DNA from: Aquarana catesbeiana
Taxonomy: Eukaryota; Chordata; Amphibia; Anura; Ranidae
NCBI RefSeq assembly: GCF_042186555.1
Contig: NC_133332.1
Location: 241,174,406-241,238,405, forward strand
Direction: 5' to 3'
Length of the DNA stretch: 64,000 bases
Shown here: positions 10,766 through 21,837 of the stretch, in pieces
Layout of the letters: each line of letters starts with the position of its first letter
Position numbering within the stretch: position 1 is the first letter of the stretch
Notes under the pieces: model-generated
Told to the model about the DNA's origin: nothing
What the model saw: only the letters and a program-made list of their open reading frames with translations
The model's database searches: none
Position numbers and translations under genes: made by a program

Positions 10766-11470
10766 TTGCTCAGAGTGTACCATACCCCACTTGCACATTT
10801 CATTATCCATCTAAACATTGGGATGACATGTTGTAGATGGGGGTTGGGAAAAGGCTCCATTGTACATGTTGTATGGAACTGCCCCAGAATTCAAACATTT
10901 TGGAACAAGATTATTAATAGGGTGAGTTATCATATACACGGGGGGTAGACTGGCCTTTGGGTATAAATTACATTATAAATAATTTAAACCACACAAAACT
11001 ATGTATCTTCTACATTGCATTCTATGTCAGTAAAGAAATTATCCTGAAATGTAAGTTCCCTATTTCTCCCATGGTAAATAATTGGAAATCAACAAGATCC
11101 TATTGGGACCATTATATGGGGACCATAATGAGGTCTGATGATCCCAAACTGAGTGGGGAGAAGGTTGAAGTCATGTTGCTCATAGTGCCATTCTTATTTC
11201 TCCAAAATTTGCAAATCTGCAACAAACATTTTGATTTAAAAGTTTGTGCTGAAAAGGATGACAACGTATAAAAAAAACACAGACAAGGTTGAACCCCCAC
11301 ACCTACACAGCTCAGGTCAAGACCTAAAGAAGGTCATCATAAATTCCAGTAAAACATTTTGGCCAGGATCTTCACAGCCCGTTAATGAACCCAGTTGGTT
11401 AACTAGTAAAACGGAACTTGGTGGAGGCTGGAAAGAAGAAACTCCTAAACTCTCAGCCTATTATTAGTTT
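10766..11470 (+). pseudogene. LINE ORF2 C-terminal piece
   Basis: Around 10830-10930 the plus strand reads CRWGLGKGSIVHVVWNCP followed by FWNKI, the Cys-His and W/F block near the end of L1-clade ORF2. After several stops a second conserved tail follows at 11020-11160 (AxYVSKEIILKCKFP, VNNWKSTRSYW, DPKLSG). The endonuclease and reverse transcriptase are absent, as expected for a 5'-truncated LINE. Orientation is opposite to the 6.85-9.9 kb LINE. Confidence 0.7.
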
Positions 11471-11769
11471 GAAAGAATACAAATCTGTCAGACTGCGGTT
11501 AATGACCTATACTAACATACAGATGGACTGCTATAGTTACATTTCATACAATTTCCTTAATTCCAGCTATGACTGAGCTAATTTAATAACAAGCATTTAC
11601 GCAAATGTATAAGAGGTGATGGTAGGTTTGATACCTAACATGCACATGCTATGAATTACAGAGGTGAATTGGTCGCATTAAATGTTCTAGGCAAATTACC
11701 CATTCGATTTATATCGTGTTTGGTCTTCATAAAATCAAAATATCATTCCATTCGATAATATGTTGAAAT
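11471..11769. other. Unassigned A/T-rich DNA
   Basis: No motif, inverted repeat or open frame of note is seen between the LINE tail and the minisatellite. Confidence 0.4.
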
Positions 11770-12090
11770 TTGGATGAAACTGATTGGCACTGATAGCCAG
11801 CACTGATGGGCACTGACTGGCAGCATTGATTGGCACTGATGGGCAGCACTGATTGGCACTGATGGTGGCACTAATAGGCAGCACTGATTAGCACTGATAG
11901 ACAGCACTAAAGGGCAGCATTGATTGGCACTGATATCGGCACTGATTGGCACTGATGGGCAGCACTGATAGGTGGCACGGATTGGCACTGATAGGCAGCA
12001 GCAGCACTGATAGGCGGCACTGATAGGCAGCACTGATGGGCTCTGATTGGCAGCATTGATTGTCACTAATGGGCAGCACTCACGGACATT
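11770..12090. repeat. Minisatellite with CACTGATNGGCAG core
   Basis: About twenty degenerate units built on GGCACTGATTGGCA or GGCAGCACTGATAGG, in an 11/22-bp rhythm. Long open frames here with CQSVPIS repeats are by-products of the repeat. Confidence 0.85.
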
Positions 12091-12113
12091 GACAGAGGAG
12101 AGGGGGAGTTTAT

Positions 12114-12474
12114 CATGCAGCAGATCGTGGGGCGAGAGCCGCTCAGTGTGTGAAACTGTCAGGTAATGTCACTGCATGCAGTGAGAAGACCAGCTGTCAC
12201 AACGCAGCGATGATATCGGGGATGGGCGGGACCGAGCAGCTATCAAACACCAGCCAAAGATTGGGCTGTCTAAGAAAGGGGCAGAGCCACATACATGTAG
12301 CGGCCCACCCAGACCACATCATATTGGCTGGTGTTTGGTGGCTGTTTGGTCCTGCCCACCCCCGACATCACCGCAGAGTTCTGACAGCTGGACTCTCTCC
12401 CTGCAAGCAGTGACATCACATTACATGACAGTTTCACATACAGTGGGCTGCTCTCGCCCCACGATCTGCTGCAT
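12114..12474. repeat. Fold-back repeat, arms about 145 bp
   Basis: Left arm 12114-12260 pairs with right arm 12331-12474. Outer phrases are CATGCAGCAGATCGTGGGG and its complement, and inner phrases are AACACCAGCCAA and TTGGCTGGTGTT. The pair is imperfect, with small indels. Just outside the right arm, 12565-12605 is rich in GGCACACCC. Confidence 0.8.
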
Positions 12475-12605
12475 GTAAAAATGTTACACAGGCAGTGCGG
12501 GCTACACACTGCTTGGATGGAACATTTCACAGCAGATCTCGGGAGACAGCAGGGCAGTTAGGGTGTGCCCAGGCACACCCGGCACACCCCGTGCGCACCC
12601 CTATG

Positions 12606-13140
12606 ATAGTCTACAAGCTCCTCCCTTCCTTTACAAAATAGGCTGCTCACCATGAAGCCCCCCCTTCCCTGTACATAGTCTTGGCACACTGTCACTCTGC
12701 TCTGTTCACTTATATACCAGCATACCGGCCGGTGCAGACCCCGCCCCGCTCTCATTATCTCTGCAGCTGCATGCATGTTCAGAATTGTCATAGGTCTTTT
12801 ACAATCTTATAATTTATACTACAAAAAAAAACGCCATGCGCTTATAAAGTGATCGGGTTTGGCTTGAAGAAAAGGTGAAAAATCTACTCCTAGGCTACTT
12901 GTGTCTCCCAGTGCAGGATCTCTTGCTATTCACAGAAATATTGTATACATATGTTCATGTGCGCTCTGTCAGCTCAAATAGAGAGAAATGGGTGATTAAT
13001 CTACTCTCTATAGTGGGGAGTCCATGCATGAGAGTTCAAACGCAGCAAGAGTTGTGTAGATGGTCACAGATGGGCTGACTCTGGATGGTTGTCAGCTCAT
13101 AACAAGTTAGAAGGGGCTCTGTAGACAGTAAAAAACAAAG
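12606..13140. other. Unassigned DNA
   Basis: No gene or clear repeat. The longest open frames (67-77 codons) lack family motifs. Confidence 0.35.
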
Positions 13141-13147
13141 AAGAGAT

Positions 13148-13720
13148 CAGCTCCATCTAAGTGCAGCATGACAAAAACATTTTAATATAGGACAGACAAT
13201 TTTAAACTCACAAGGTTGTAGAGATTACAGCGCATGTGAAATGGTATAGGAAGTTCATCCACTCCTGAAGGCAGTCGGCTCGCAGGTAGAGAGGCAGCTG
13301 ATGTTCCCGGCTGCGCTGGTGGCTCCCAATGCTTCCTGGTACTGAGATTCGGCTCAGTGGAGGCTGGACACATCACTTATGGATGGTGAGAGAGTGGGGA
13401 GGAGCGTGCGTTCGGAGCATGCGTGCTCCTTCATCAGGCACGCATGCTCCGAATGCGCGCTCCTCCCCACCCTCTCACCATCTGGAAGTGACGTGTCCAG
13501 CCACCCCTGAGCCGAATCTGTGAACCAGGAAGCGTTGGGAGCCACCAGTGCAGCCGGGAACATCAGCTGCCTCTCCACCTGCTATCTGACCGCCTTCCCC
13601 CCAGGAGTGGATGAACTTCCTATACCATTTCACATGCGCTGTAATCTCTACAATCTTGTGAGTTTAAAATCGTCTGTCCTATATTAAAATGTTTTTATCA
13701 CGCTGCACTTAGATGGTGCT
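13148..13720. repeat. Large palindrome (fold-back element), arms about 280 bp
   Basis: Left arm 13148-13426 and right arm 13438-13720 are inverted copies over their full length, separated by 11 bp. The centre is GAGCATGCGTGC then TCCTTCATCAG then GCACGCATGCTC. Outer ends share CCATCTAAGTGCAGC and its complement. Differences are scattered substitutions and a few small indels. No coding sequence; probably a non-autonomous fold-back transposon. Confidence 0.85.
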
Positions 13721-14139
13721 GCTCACTTCTTTGTCTCTTGCTATGCAGAACCCTATCCCTGGGCTTACTGTTGCTCTTTTTGGGCAGTGGGTGGGACTTA
13801 AGAACTACAGAACAACCGCAACGGCAGTCAGTAGCCATCCTACTCGGGTTGCTGATATGAGCTTAGTCTCAGGATGCACTGCAGGCAATCAAATTCTGCC
13901 TTCACTCTCTCTCCCTTGTGCTGTCCATCTTTGCATGGAGGGAGTGACAGTCTGTGGCAGGGATACATTTCCTGCTGCACAGCCCAAAGGGCAGGCAGCT
14001 GTCTACAGTTGAACCAAAATATTCATTTTTGCATTAGTCCAGTTGTGACTGGTTCTCTTTAATTCAAGGCCTAGGTGCTTTTTTTTTCTATTTTTGCAAA
14101 GTATGTGATTCAGGACAATTGTTCACGGGTTCCTGACTC
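13721..14139. other. Unassigned DNA
   Basis: A 99-codon plus frame (13713-14012) lacks family motifs and overlaps the palindrome edge, so it is not called as a gene. A TTTTTTTTC tract follows at about 14080. Confidence 0.3.
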
Positions 14140-14470
14140 TCACATGTAACGAATCCCCACCAGCGGGAAAAGGTATCATGCAGTCACCTACGTAATCAGC
14201 CCCGCTCTTCTGGAAGCGATTCGTGCCAACGTCACTGTGTTAAAAGACACAGAAAGAATTCACATTCATTAAGCAAATATTTCCTCCGGGGACGTTTAAC
14301 CTCTCCAAAGCCGGAGGCAAAGCTGGGACTAGAGGGGAAGCAGAACATTTTCCTACAAGAAAGGCACTTGTTGGTCAAGTACTGTGAATTCAAAGAACAA
14401 AATGTGCCATTGGTATGGGACCCCTGGCCATGTGCTGGACAGATTAAAATGCCTCAAAGCCAGCTACTGA
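14140..14470. other. Complex non-repeat island, possible conserved non-coding DNA
   Basis: Balanced composition, no inverted ends and no tandem structure. Motif-like words include ATTCATTAAGCAAATATT. The look resembles vertebrate conserved non-coding elements, but conservation cannot be tested from one sequence. Confidence 0.25.
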
Positions 14471-15929
14471 CAAATAATTCAGGAACTTTTTTTTTTTTTG
14501 CTTAGCTGAGCAATTAAACCATAACTTCGTCTTTCTAGCAAGTTTAGTTATGTAAGGAACCACAGAAAATAATATCAAATAGACTGGGGTGCTACAAAGA
14601 AAATTAATATTATTTCTGCAATCATAAGAAATGCACCCCCACCGCTGCATATTTTTAATTTTTTCGTTTGATAATGTTTCTTTTTTAGTTAGAGTCTTGT
14701 GCTTGTTAATCACTGCTTTGAACAAAGTCTGTGCCCATATTTTGCTGTTGCCAGCTATACAATGTATCAGAATCCTGGGCGGAGAGAGAAAAGGGAGGCT
14801 GCAGAAAGATAGGACAATCTGAGGAAGTAAGTCGGTCAAAGAGATGTTGAGGAAGCTGAAGATATTTTAGAATAAAACCTGCAGCCTGTTCATTTAGTGT
14901 TTGGTTCTTTTATAACAGTGTGCAGAAAAGCTGATTAAAAGTGTTTTCACTCATTGTTAGATACAATCGCATTCTAATTTTCTGTACAGCCTATCACCAC
15001 CCATTCATTGTTAATGGATGTGTTTCTAACCAAGAAAATGTCTGCTTCTTGGTAACAAGAAAAATATGAATTGGGATAGGCTATATTTATTCATAACTCT
15101 TCCAAGCTAATTATGTGGTTTCAGTGACTCTCTGTAGCTTACGACTATAGGGGTTATTTTAATGTAACATTCCGTCTCTGCTAAAAAAAAATTAAAAAAG
15201 CAATGAAAATTACTATTGTTGAATATGTTCTGCCCTCTATAAAAGGCATCAGTTAATTCTCCTGTTTTCAGCTGTGGTTAGGTGTTGAGGTTGAGGGTCC
15301 ATGACCACCTAAGAGAGTTTCCCCACATCCTGTGCCTAAAAAGGGAACAACAGAATAAAATATGTTCCGTCAGTACACATTCTGGGTTATTTATGTAAGG
15401 CTACCTTCACAAATGTACTTGACTGCTGTCCCATATTTAGATTTTTGTATTTCTTATACAAAATTGGTAATGCCTGATCTAGTGGTCAATGGCATACTAG
15501 GTTCCAAGGGGGGACATGCTCAACTGGTACTGGAAGCTGTAAACCATGCACAAGACAGGGACATCCAGGAAGAGTCCAAGTGGGTTTGGTCTGCACATTT
15601 ATTCGGCAAGGCAGCAAACAAACACAGTTTGGGGGCTATGTACTGCAAGTGCATAGCATAAAATATAAATCTGCTTGCCCAAGCCACTATCTAAACTCAG
15701 GTTAGTTCTTGACTAACAATATGCCCCTCAAATAGGTTCTCCAAAATAAACAGGCAGCTCTGTTTTAGTGTTCTGTCAGCACTTTTCACCCAGAATTGGG
15801 CTCTCACAGTAGAAAGAGTGAGAGAGGCTATTAAAAAGAGTGCAAGCATATTGGCCCACTGCTCCTTAAGTAGTTTCTCACATTCAGCGACTCTCTAATA
15901 AATAAATCTAAATATGCCAAATAAGAACA
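14471..15929. other. Unassigned intergenic DNA
   Basis: No gene is recognised. The 131-codon minus frame (14444-14839) starts in a poly-T tract and has no motif. The 99-codon plus frame at 15362-15661 also has none. Sparse poly-A and poly-T tracts only. Confidence 0.35.
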
Positions 15930-16118
15930 GTCAGAATACAAATCTATATAAATTTTATTACACATAAAATGTTGTCATAAACACAATATTAAAAACATAG
16001 ATATGCATAAAGAAACTTTGCAATAAATACAAAAATATGTAAATCTGATGGATACATGTACTTGTAACTGGTCTACGCGTTACGCGGGATCCTCCGCTTC
16101 TTCAGGACCATACATATA
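15930..16118. repeat. Half of a fold-back-type repeat ending in CGCGTTACGCGGGATCC
   Basis: A/T-rich sequence leads into a C/G-rich block TACGCGTTACGCGG then CCTCCGCTTCTTCAGG. A comparable GTGTTTCGGGGG..CCCCTTCC block forms the centre of the fold-back at 38.8 kb. Only one half is present before the MITE at 16119. Confidence 0.35.
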
Positions 16119-16353
16119 CAGGCATACCCCACTTTTAAGTACACAATGGAGTTTATTTACTAAAGCTGGAAAGTGCAAAATCAGGATCACTTCTGCATAG
16201 AACCCAATGAGCTTCCAGGTTTTATTACCAAAGCTTAATTGAACAAGCTGGGATTAGAAGCTCATTGGTTTCTATGCAGATGTGAGACTGATTTTGCACT
16301 TTCCAGCTTTAGTAAATAAACCACATTATGTACTTAAAAGTGGGGTATGCCTG
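16119..16353. mobile_element. Palindromic pogo/Tigger-like MITE with TA target duplication
   Basis: Ends CAGGCATACCCCACTTTTAA and its complement are flanked by TA on both sides (16117-16118, 16354-16355). Inside them, at about 16148-16322, lies a second palindrome with TTTATTTACTAAAGC termini, the same motif type as the MITEs at 38274 and 46224. The 235-bp element is almost wholly self-complementary. TA duplication plus CAGGCATAC ends suggests pogo-type origin. Confidence 0.7.
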
Positions 16354-16355
16354 TA

Positions 16356-17130
16356 TTGCAAGTCTGTTATATACAAGGTTTCTTACTATAGAAAAGAACA
16401 ACAAAGAAAACAGGTAAATACAAATATACACAATAAGCATATTATCAGATATAATTACAGCTATAAATTACCCTCAGTGAGTGGAAGTGAAAGAAAGAGG
16501 GTTGGGGAGGATGGGAGAATGAAAAAAAAAATAATATCAATATTAATAGTTGTTCCATTACCTCAAGATCATAAATCATCAAAACAACAGAGGAGAGGAA
16601 AACAGGATCTGTCTCAGGTGTTTTGCCTACCGCCCCATAGGATATAGTCTGGACCTGAAAGACCCGTAAGATATATTAAATTCAGGGTGTGATCACCATT
16701 TCAGGCTCTGCTACCAGGTACATGATAGCATTTACAGATATGAATTACTTTACAAAAGCTATCTGTCCTATACAGCGAGCAGCACATGTCTGCATCCACA
16801 TGCTGAGAAATCAGCTCCGTTCTAGACGGGATACTAGTCTGCTAGTCATGTGTGATGTATGATGATGTCAGCAATCTCTCCTCTCCCAGATCTGTTTTAC
16901 CAGGATTCTGAGTCCACTATAACAATGTACCATGAAATAATAAACACATATATAAAGAGAATGTAAGACCAACAATCATGTGCCTGTGTAGTCATTTATA
17001 GCCAGCCAAAGGGAGGTATGGAAGAGGGGAAGGGGTGGTCACACACTAGACCAGAGGCGACACCCTCACTCAACAGCCGATCCCTGACCAATTGGAATGG
17101 AGCTAGGCCAGAAGTGCATAGCCAATTGTC
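16356..17130. other. Probable LINE 3' flank and unassigned DNA
   Basis: This lies downstream of the minus-strand LINE tail at 17131-17331. It includes a purine-rich stretch (GAAAGAGGGTTGGGGAGGA at about 16490) and A-rich tracts, compatible with a LINE 3' UTR but without a clear boundary or target duplication. Confidence 0.3.
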
Positions 17131-17331
17131 TCAAATATTGGAAAATTTTCCAGGACTACCCTTATGTAGATAGACCAGTTTTTCATGAAGGAGAGCATTA
17201 TTGACATTTTTTATCCATAAGGTATGGGAAGGAGGGGTTGGGGATATCCACCTCTGTGCAATGAGTTTCCTAGCAAGTAAATAATGAATGGATAATGGCA
17301 ACATAAGTAGGAGGAGTGTAGAGTTCTTCAT
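17131..17331 (-). pseudogene. LINE ORF2 C-terminal tail
   Basis: The minus strand reads LLARKLIAQRWISPTPPS, WIKNVNNALLHEKLVYLH and a final GSPGKF. This is the conserved tail of L1/Tx1-clade ORF2 after the Cys-rich block (LLLAARxLIAxxW...P..xxWixxvn). Only about 65 codons are open. No endonuclease or reverse transcriptase is nearby, so this is a 5'-truncated copy. Confidence 0.7.
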
Positions 17332-17739
17332 CTTACCACCCTAGTGCTGTAGCAAGCCAATGACATGAGAAGACATTACATTTCTGTTTTTGTTTTTTTT
17401 GTTCAGACTGTACAGGACATCCATATGCCTGTACTTTTCAAAGGTCATATGGAAGAATATTAGCTTTTTATAAGTTCTAGAAAATTTCAAGTGTATTTTT
17501 TGATTGTGACTAGGGTTCAGTAATAATTAAACATTGTTTATTTTTTATGCAGATGTAAAGTTTAGTATACATTGTGGCATGAATGGCAGAAAGATCTGTA
17601 AATGGTCAGATATCAAATCCATTTGGAGGTGGACGTCCCCTTTAAGTGCCTCCTTTGCCAGTTTGTATTGGGACACACTGTATTCTTTAGGAAACACATG
17701 TCCTAATCAAAACAAAATCAGCACTTGTTGCCAACAGCC

Positions 17740-18190
17740 AGGATGACAATGAAGTCCGATTTGGTCATACGCTTGGAATCCGACCAGCATGTTTCCGTAG
17801 GCTGTTTAAACGTCCCCACAGCTTCCTTACACACATGTTTGGCATAAATTCTATCAGCTTCTCCATCTCGTCCCCCTAGCAGCGCCTGTCAATAAAGTGT
17901 CAGGGCCGCAGATGTCTGAATATGAGACCGTCTCGATATAGAAGGCAAACATGCAAGCCAGAGATCATGAATAAAATATTAATCGGAAATGTCATGTTGC
18001 GATTCATTGCTCAGAGGGAAGCAACTGTCTCCTCCATTTTTCTTTGCTTGCCAAAATCAACAAGGTTCGCTCAGCACTCCTGATTTTTCCTGAGGACGCT
18101 GTCCTCATTTAAATTGCATTGATCTTGCTGGAGGCGATGGAATTCCATTCACCTTATATGAAAAATGAACAGTCAAGGTCAAAGGAACAA
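17740..18190. other. Complex non-repeat island, possible conserved non-coding DNA
   Basis: No inverted ends or tandem repeats are found, and no open frame of note. Dense transcription-factor-like words occur: AATAAAATATTAATC, GTTTAAAC, CATTTAAATTGCATTGATC and TCAATAAAGTG. The texture differs from the adjoining repeats. Functional status is inference. Confidence 0.3.
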
Positions 18191-18657
18191 TAATGACCTA
18201 GCTATTGACCTACATACCCAATAGTCGTGGGAACGAACTATCCAGCAGACTGGGAAGCGAGGTAGACTGCATACCCAAACTAGGCTGCATTATTTCAGCT
18301 AGGGCTTTAGAGTTAAACTCCGGGTAAACAGATGAATAGACATACAGGAGAGGTTTTACCTGTCACAGAAATTATATTTCTGTCCAGGCAACACTGAGAT
18401 TTATACAACCCCACCAGATAGCACTAGCTTGGTGACCTTAATTTACTGCAGTTAAGCAATACAGCTTGGTCCCCCCTACCTTTCCATTCGATTGGATGCT
18501 AAAATGCTCCAGCAGTAGGCTGTTTCTTGGCGTCCTCAGGTTCAGTGCAGGGTGATGGACCCTGCATAGGTCTTAAAGACGTCAGAGGACCTGCGATCAC
18601 CAGGGCATTGGGGAAAAGAGGCTGCGGGGACCAGTAAGTAAAAGTGCTTTCTTGTTC
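18191..18657. other. Unassigned DNA
   Basis: No gene, inverted repeat or long frame seen. Confidence 0.35.
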
Positions 18658-18665
18658 CTCTAGAT

Positions 18666-19096
18666 GAGTGGTCTCCAAACTGTGGCCCGAGGAGCCAAAT
18701 TCAGCCCTTTATTTACATTTATCCGTCCCTTGGGGCACTGTTCCTTCCACTGCTACGGGGACCATTCCTTCTATTAACAGTGGGGCACTATTCAGCCCAC
18801 TGACACCAGTGAAGGGGACACTATTGTTTCCACTGACACTAAAGATGGGGCATAATTCTTCCCCCTGATAAAGACAAAATGGGAATTAATTCTCCCATAT
18901 TAATACCAACGATGGGCCTCTGTCGCTACTGACCACACTATTTAATTTTTTTTACTCCCACTGACCAGCAAGCCTGAGACATTGTCTACTCCCACTTACG
19001 CTGGACATTTTCTACTACCACTGGCCTCAGTCCAGCCCCTTTAAAGTCTCAAAGACACAAAACTGGCCCTTTGTTTAGAAAGTTTGGCGACCACTG
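18666..19096. mobile_element. hAT-like MITE with 8-bp target duplication
   Basis: Ends AGTGGTCTCCAAACTGTGGCC and GACCACTG (preceded by AGTTTGG) are inverted. The flanks are CTCTAGAT (18658-18665) and CTCTAGAC (19097-19104), a 7-of-8 match. The interior of 431 bp has repeated CACTGACAC-type phrases and no gene. An 8-bp duplication with CAGTGGTC-like ends fits hAT. Confidence 0.8.
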
Positions 19097-19104
19097 CTCT
19101 AGAC

Positions 19105-19365
19105 CAGCTTTTCCCAAACTTTTCAACACAGAGGAACCTTCAGATCTCAGGATTACCAAATCTACAACCTCCTATACATTAGTGTGATGTCAGTGGGAAG
19201 AATGCTCCTTACACTTGTGGATATTGGGAATATTTATCCCCTTACAGATAGCTAAAAAGATTAATGATGTCAGTGGGAACTTATTTGAGAGGCAGAAATT
19301 GCCCATTGCTCAAGGAACCTCTAACAACCTTTGGAGGAACCCTAGTTGAGAAACCGTGCCCAAGA
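19105..19365. mobile_element. Degenerate hAT-like MITE
   Basis: The left end AGCTTTTCCCAAACTTTTCAAC and right part AGGAACCCTAGTTGAGAAACCGTG resemble the CAGTGTTTCTCAAC..AGGAACCC termini of vertebrate hAT MITEs. It directly abuts the MITE at 18666. Target duplication not resolved. Confidence 0.4.
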
Positions 19366-20262
19366 CCTAAACAAGCATTTACCCTGTCAGTGTGGGCCAG
19401 TTCCACTGCAAGGGAGGATTTTTATCTTCTTCCAGGTTCCAATTTTCAGTTATCTTGATTGGCTAGGCCAAGATGATGTCACTCCAGCACAGATGCTAAA
19501 ATTGTGCACTTTGCCTGTTAGCAAATTTTAGTTTAGCGAGTAAAGTTCCACTTTAAGCATTTCTTTTTTTTTTAGGAACTGCTGCATTCCAGCATGGTCA
19601 TGCAATACAGTAATGAAGGGAAAATTTGAATGAGTTTTCTGCCAGAACAAATTGTTCCTTTTTGATGAGAACAGTCATTTATCACTGTAGGTCCTAATTT
19701 TGGATAATCAACTTATGAAAATTGAAACTGTTTAATCAAATCAATCATTATATTGAAATAATGCATTGTTACATGTGTGGCTATTACAAGTCTATTCAGG
19801 ATCAAACCAATCACTATATATTTGACATTCCTTTAGATTTCATCTTTGCTGAATATAATTCAATCTTTCCATACATGTAGATGTTCCTTCATCCTTAACA
19901 TGTTATTGATGACAATAAAAGTCTGCTCCTATGATGCACTGGAAACCAGTAACAACAAATGATTATGGATTTAATAAAAAAAAACACTGAATACCTAGGT
20001 TAAAAAAAACTCTACACCGGTATTCAGCAGTTAATGTAAAGTATTTACCAGTTCAAGCATTGCCTTCTTCACACTGATGCCCTGTTCACACCACAATGTT
20101 GAATTCATGTGGATTTTTTTCTGCGTAGAAAAATGCATACATGTTGCATATTTCTGCACAGAAGAAATATGCACATGACACCAGTGTCCTGGTGTGAACA
20201 ATTGTTTTCTTTGTTCCTTTGCAGAGACAGGTGAAGAAAAATGCAAATAGGTAAATGAGGCC
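19366..20262. other. Unassigned A/T-rich DNA
   Basis: No recognisable gene or element. Confidence 0.35.
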
Positions 20263-20265
20263 TTA

Positions 20266-20692
20266 TGCCCCGTACACACGTGTGGAATTTCCATCGGAAA
20301 AATCTTGGATGGTTTTTCCAATGGAATTCCGCTCAAGCTTGGCTTGCATAAACATGGTCACACAAAAGTTCTCTGAACTTTCGACCGTCAGGAACATGGT
20401 GACGTACAACACTACGGCGAGCCGAGAAAATTAAGTTCAATGCTTCCGAGCATGCGTCAAATTGTTTCCGAGCATGCGTGGTTTTTTGCGCATCGGAATT
20501 GCATACAGACGAACGGAATTTCCGTCAAGAACTTTTTCCGTCAGAAAAATAGAGAACCAGCTCTTAATCTTTTGCTGGCGGAAATTCAGACAGAAAAGGT
20601 TGGATGGAGCATACATACGGTCGGAATATCCGACCAAAAGCTCCCATCACACTTTTTTTTTTGCCAGAAATTCCGACCATGTGTATGCAGCA
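20266..20692. mobile_element. PIF/Harbinger MITE with TTA target duplication
   Basis: Left end TGCCCCGTACACACG and right end ATGTGTATGCAGCA are inverted, with TTA directly outside on both sides (20263-20265, 20693-20695). Internal phrases GGAATTTCCGTC, TTGCATA.ACA and GAGCATGCGT are shared with the termini of the large Harbinger at 35210-45888. No coding capacity; it would be mobilised in trans. Confidence 0.85.
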
Positions 20693-20695
20693 TTA

Positions 20696-21367
20696 GGCGG
20701 TCAGTCTGCACAGAATCACGTGACATAAGCTTGGAGCCATACCTGCAAGCACTAGGAAAAGCCTGCTAAATTTGTCTGCAGTGGGTTTCATAAAACCAAG
20801 CTTAGTGGTAAACCGAATGGATTATGTTAGGAATTTGATAATTGATTTTAACATGTATGTATGGTCCATTGTTATTTTTTTTAAGTTTTAGATAGACTAG
20901 GCTAAGATAAGAATGCCTGACAAGCCTTTATTGCAGTCTGTGTCCCTGCTGGGTAGCTTTACAACTTTATATGTCCTGGTGACTAATGTCACTGTACTTG
21001 GGTGCTCCGCCGGGGTTGTGTGCAGCTCTTACTTCTCTGTCGTCATCCCCTGTGAGCAGTGACAGAGCTGGGACTTCTGTGTGTTATACTGCAGCTGGGT
21101 CTCACCCCTCGCTTCCCTGCTGTGTGTAGAAATGTGCAGAACAGAAAAATCAGTTTAGTTTCAAATAGATTTGTTATGTTACTAATTTTGTTTCATTGCT
21201 TTGTTTCAGACTTTAAGTTTAGTTTCATTTAATATAATAGTTTTCTAACAAATTCCAATTTTTTGGAATGATTCAAATTCAGTTGGTCGAAAAATTATCA
21301 ATTCTAATTCTGTATGAAAAATAGCTGGTTGGTAAGGAACAGGCCGGGGAACCCGGTCTCTGGGTCC
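20696..21367. other. Unassigned DNA
   Basis: No gene or inverted terminus found. Confidence 0.35.
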
Positions 21368-21371
21368 TTAA

Positions 21372-21732
21372 AGCGGAGTTCCACCCAAAAGTGAAACTTC
21401 TGTTTATATGCTTCCTCCCCCCCCCCCCCCGGTTTCACATTTGGCACCTTTCAGGGGAGAACGGGGACCCGTTTATGACAGTTTGCCCCCCTTTGCCGGG
21501 CCAATTGGAACGTGCAGTGCGCTTCATGCATGCGCAGTAGGGAAGCAGCAGTGAAGTCAAAAGGCTTCACTACCTGGTTCCCTTACCAGAAATGGTGGCA
21601 GCAGCACTTGGGAGTTGATCCAAAGATTGTAGGCTCCCTGGACAGGTAAGTGCCTGTATATTAAAAGTCAGCAGCTGCAGTATTTGTAGCTGTTGACTTT
21701 TACATTTTTTTGGGGGGGGCTGGACTTCATCT
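21372..21732. mobile_element. TTAA-flanked MITE (GCGGAGTTCCACCC family)
   Basis: TTAA occurs at both edges (21368-21371 and 21733-21736). The left end AGCGGAGTTCCACCC is clear; the right end is eroded. It shares CCTGTATATTAAAAGTCAGCAGC-like internal sequence with the copies at 29.6 and 59.9 kb. TTAA duplications fit a piggyBac-type origin. Confidence 0.65.
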
Positions 21733-21837
21733 TTAAGAACCGATGACTCATCAGCTGTCAGCGGGCTTTCCCACTGAGAGCTGAAATTAATGCAGGCAAT
21801 AGAAAATTCAGTTAAAAAACAATAAAAAAAAAAAATT

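Noticed and set aside
11743..12079. Antisense Cys/Ser/Pro repeat protein
   Set aside because: By-product of the CACTGATNGGCAG minisatellite.
13182..13578. Possible CRISPR-like or satellite pattern from inverted GCATGC words
   Set aside because: Single palindrome with two arms; no regular spacer-repeat pattern and the context is vertebrate.
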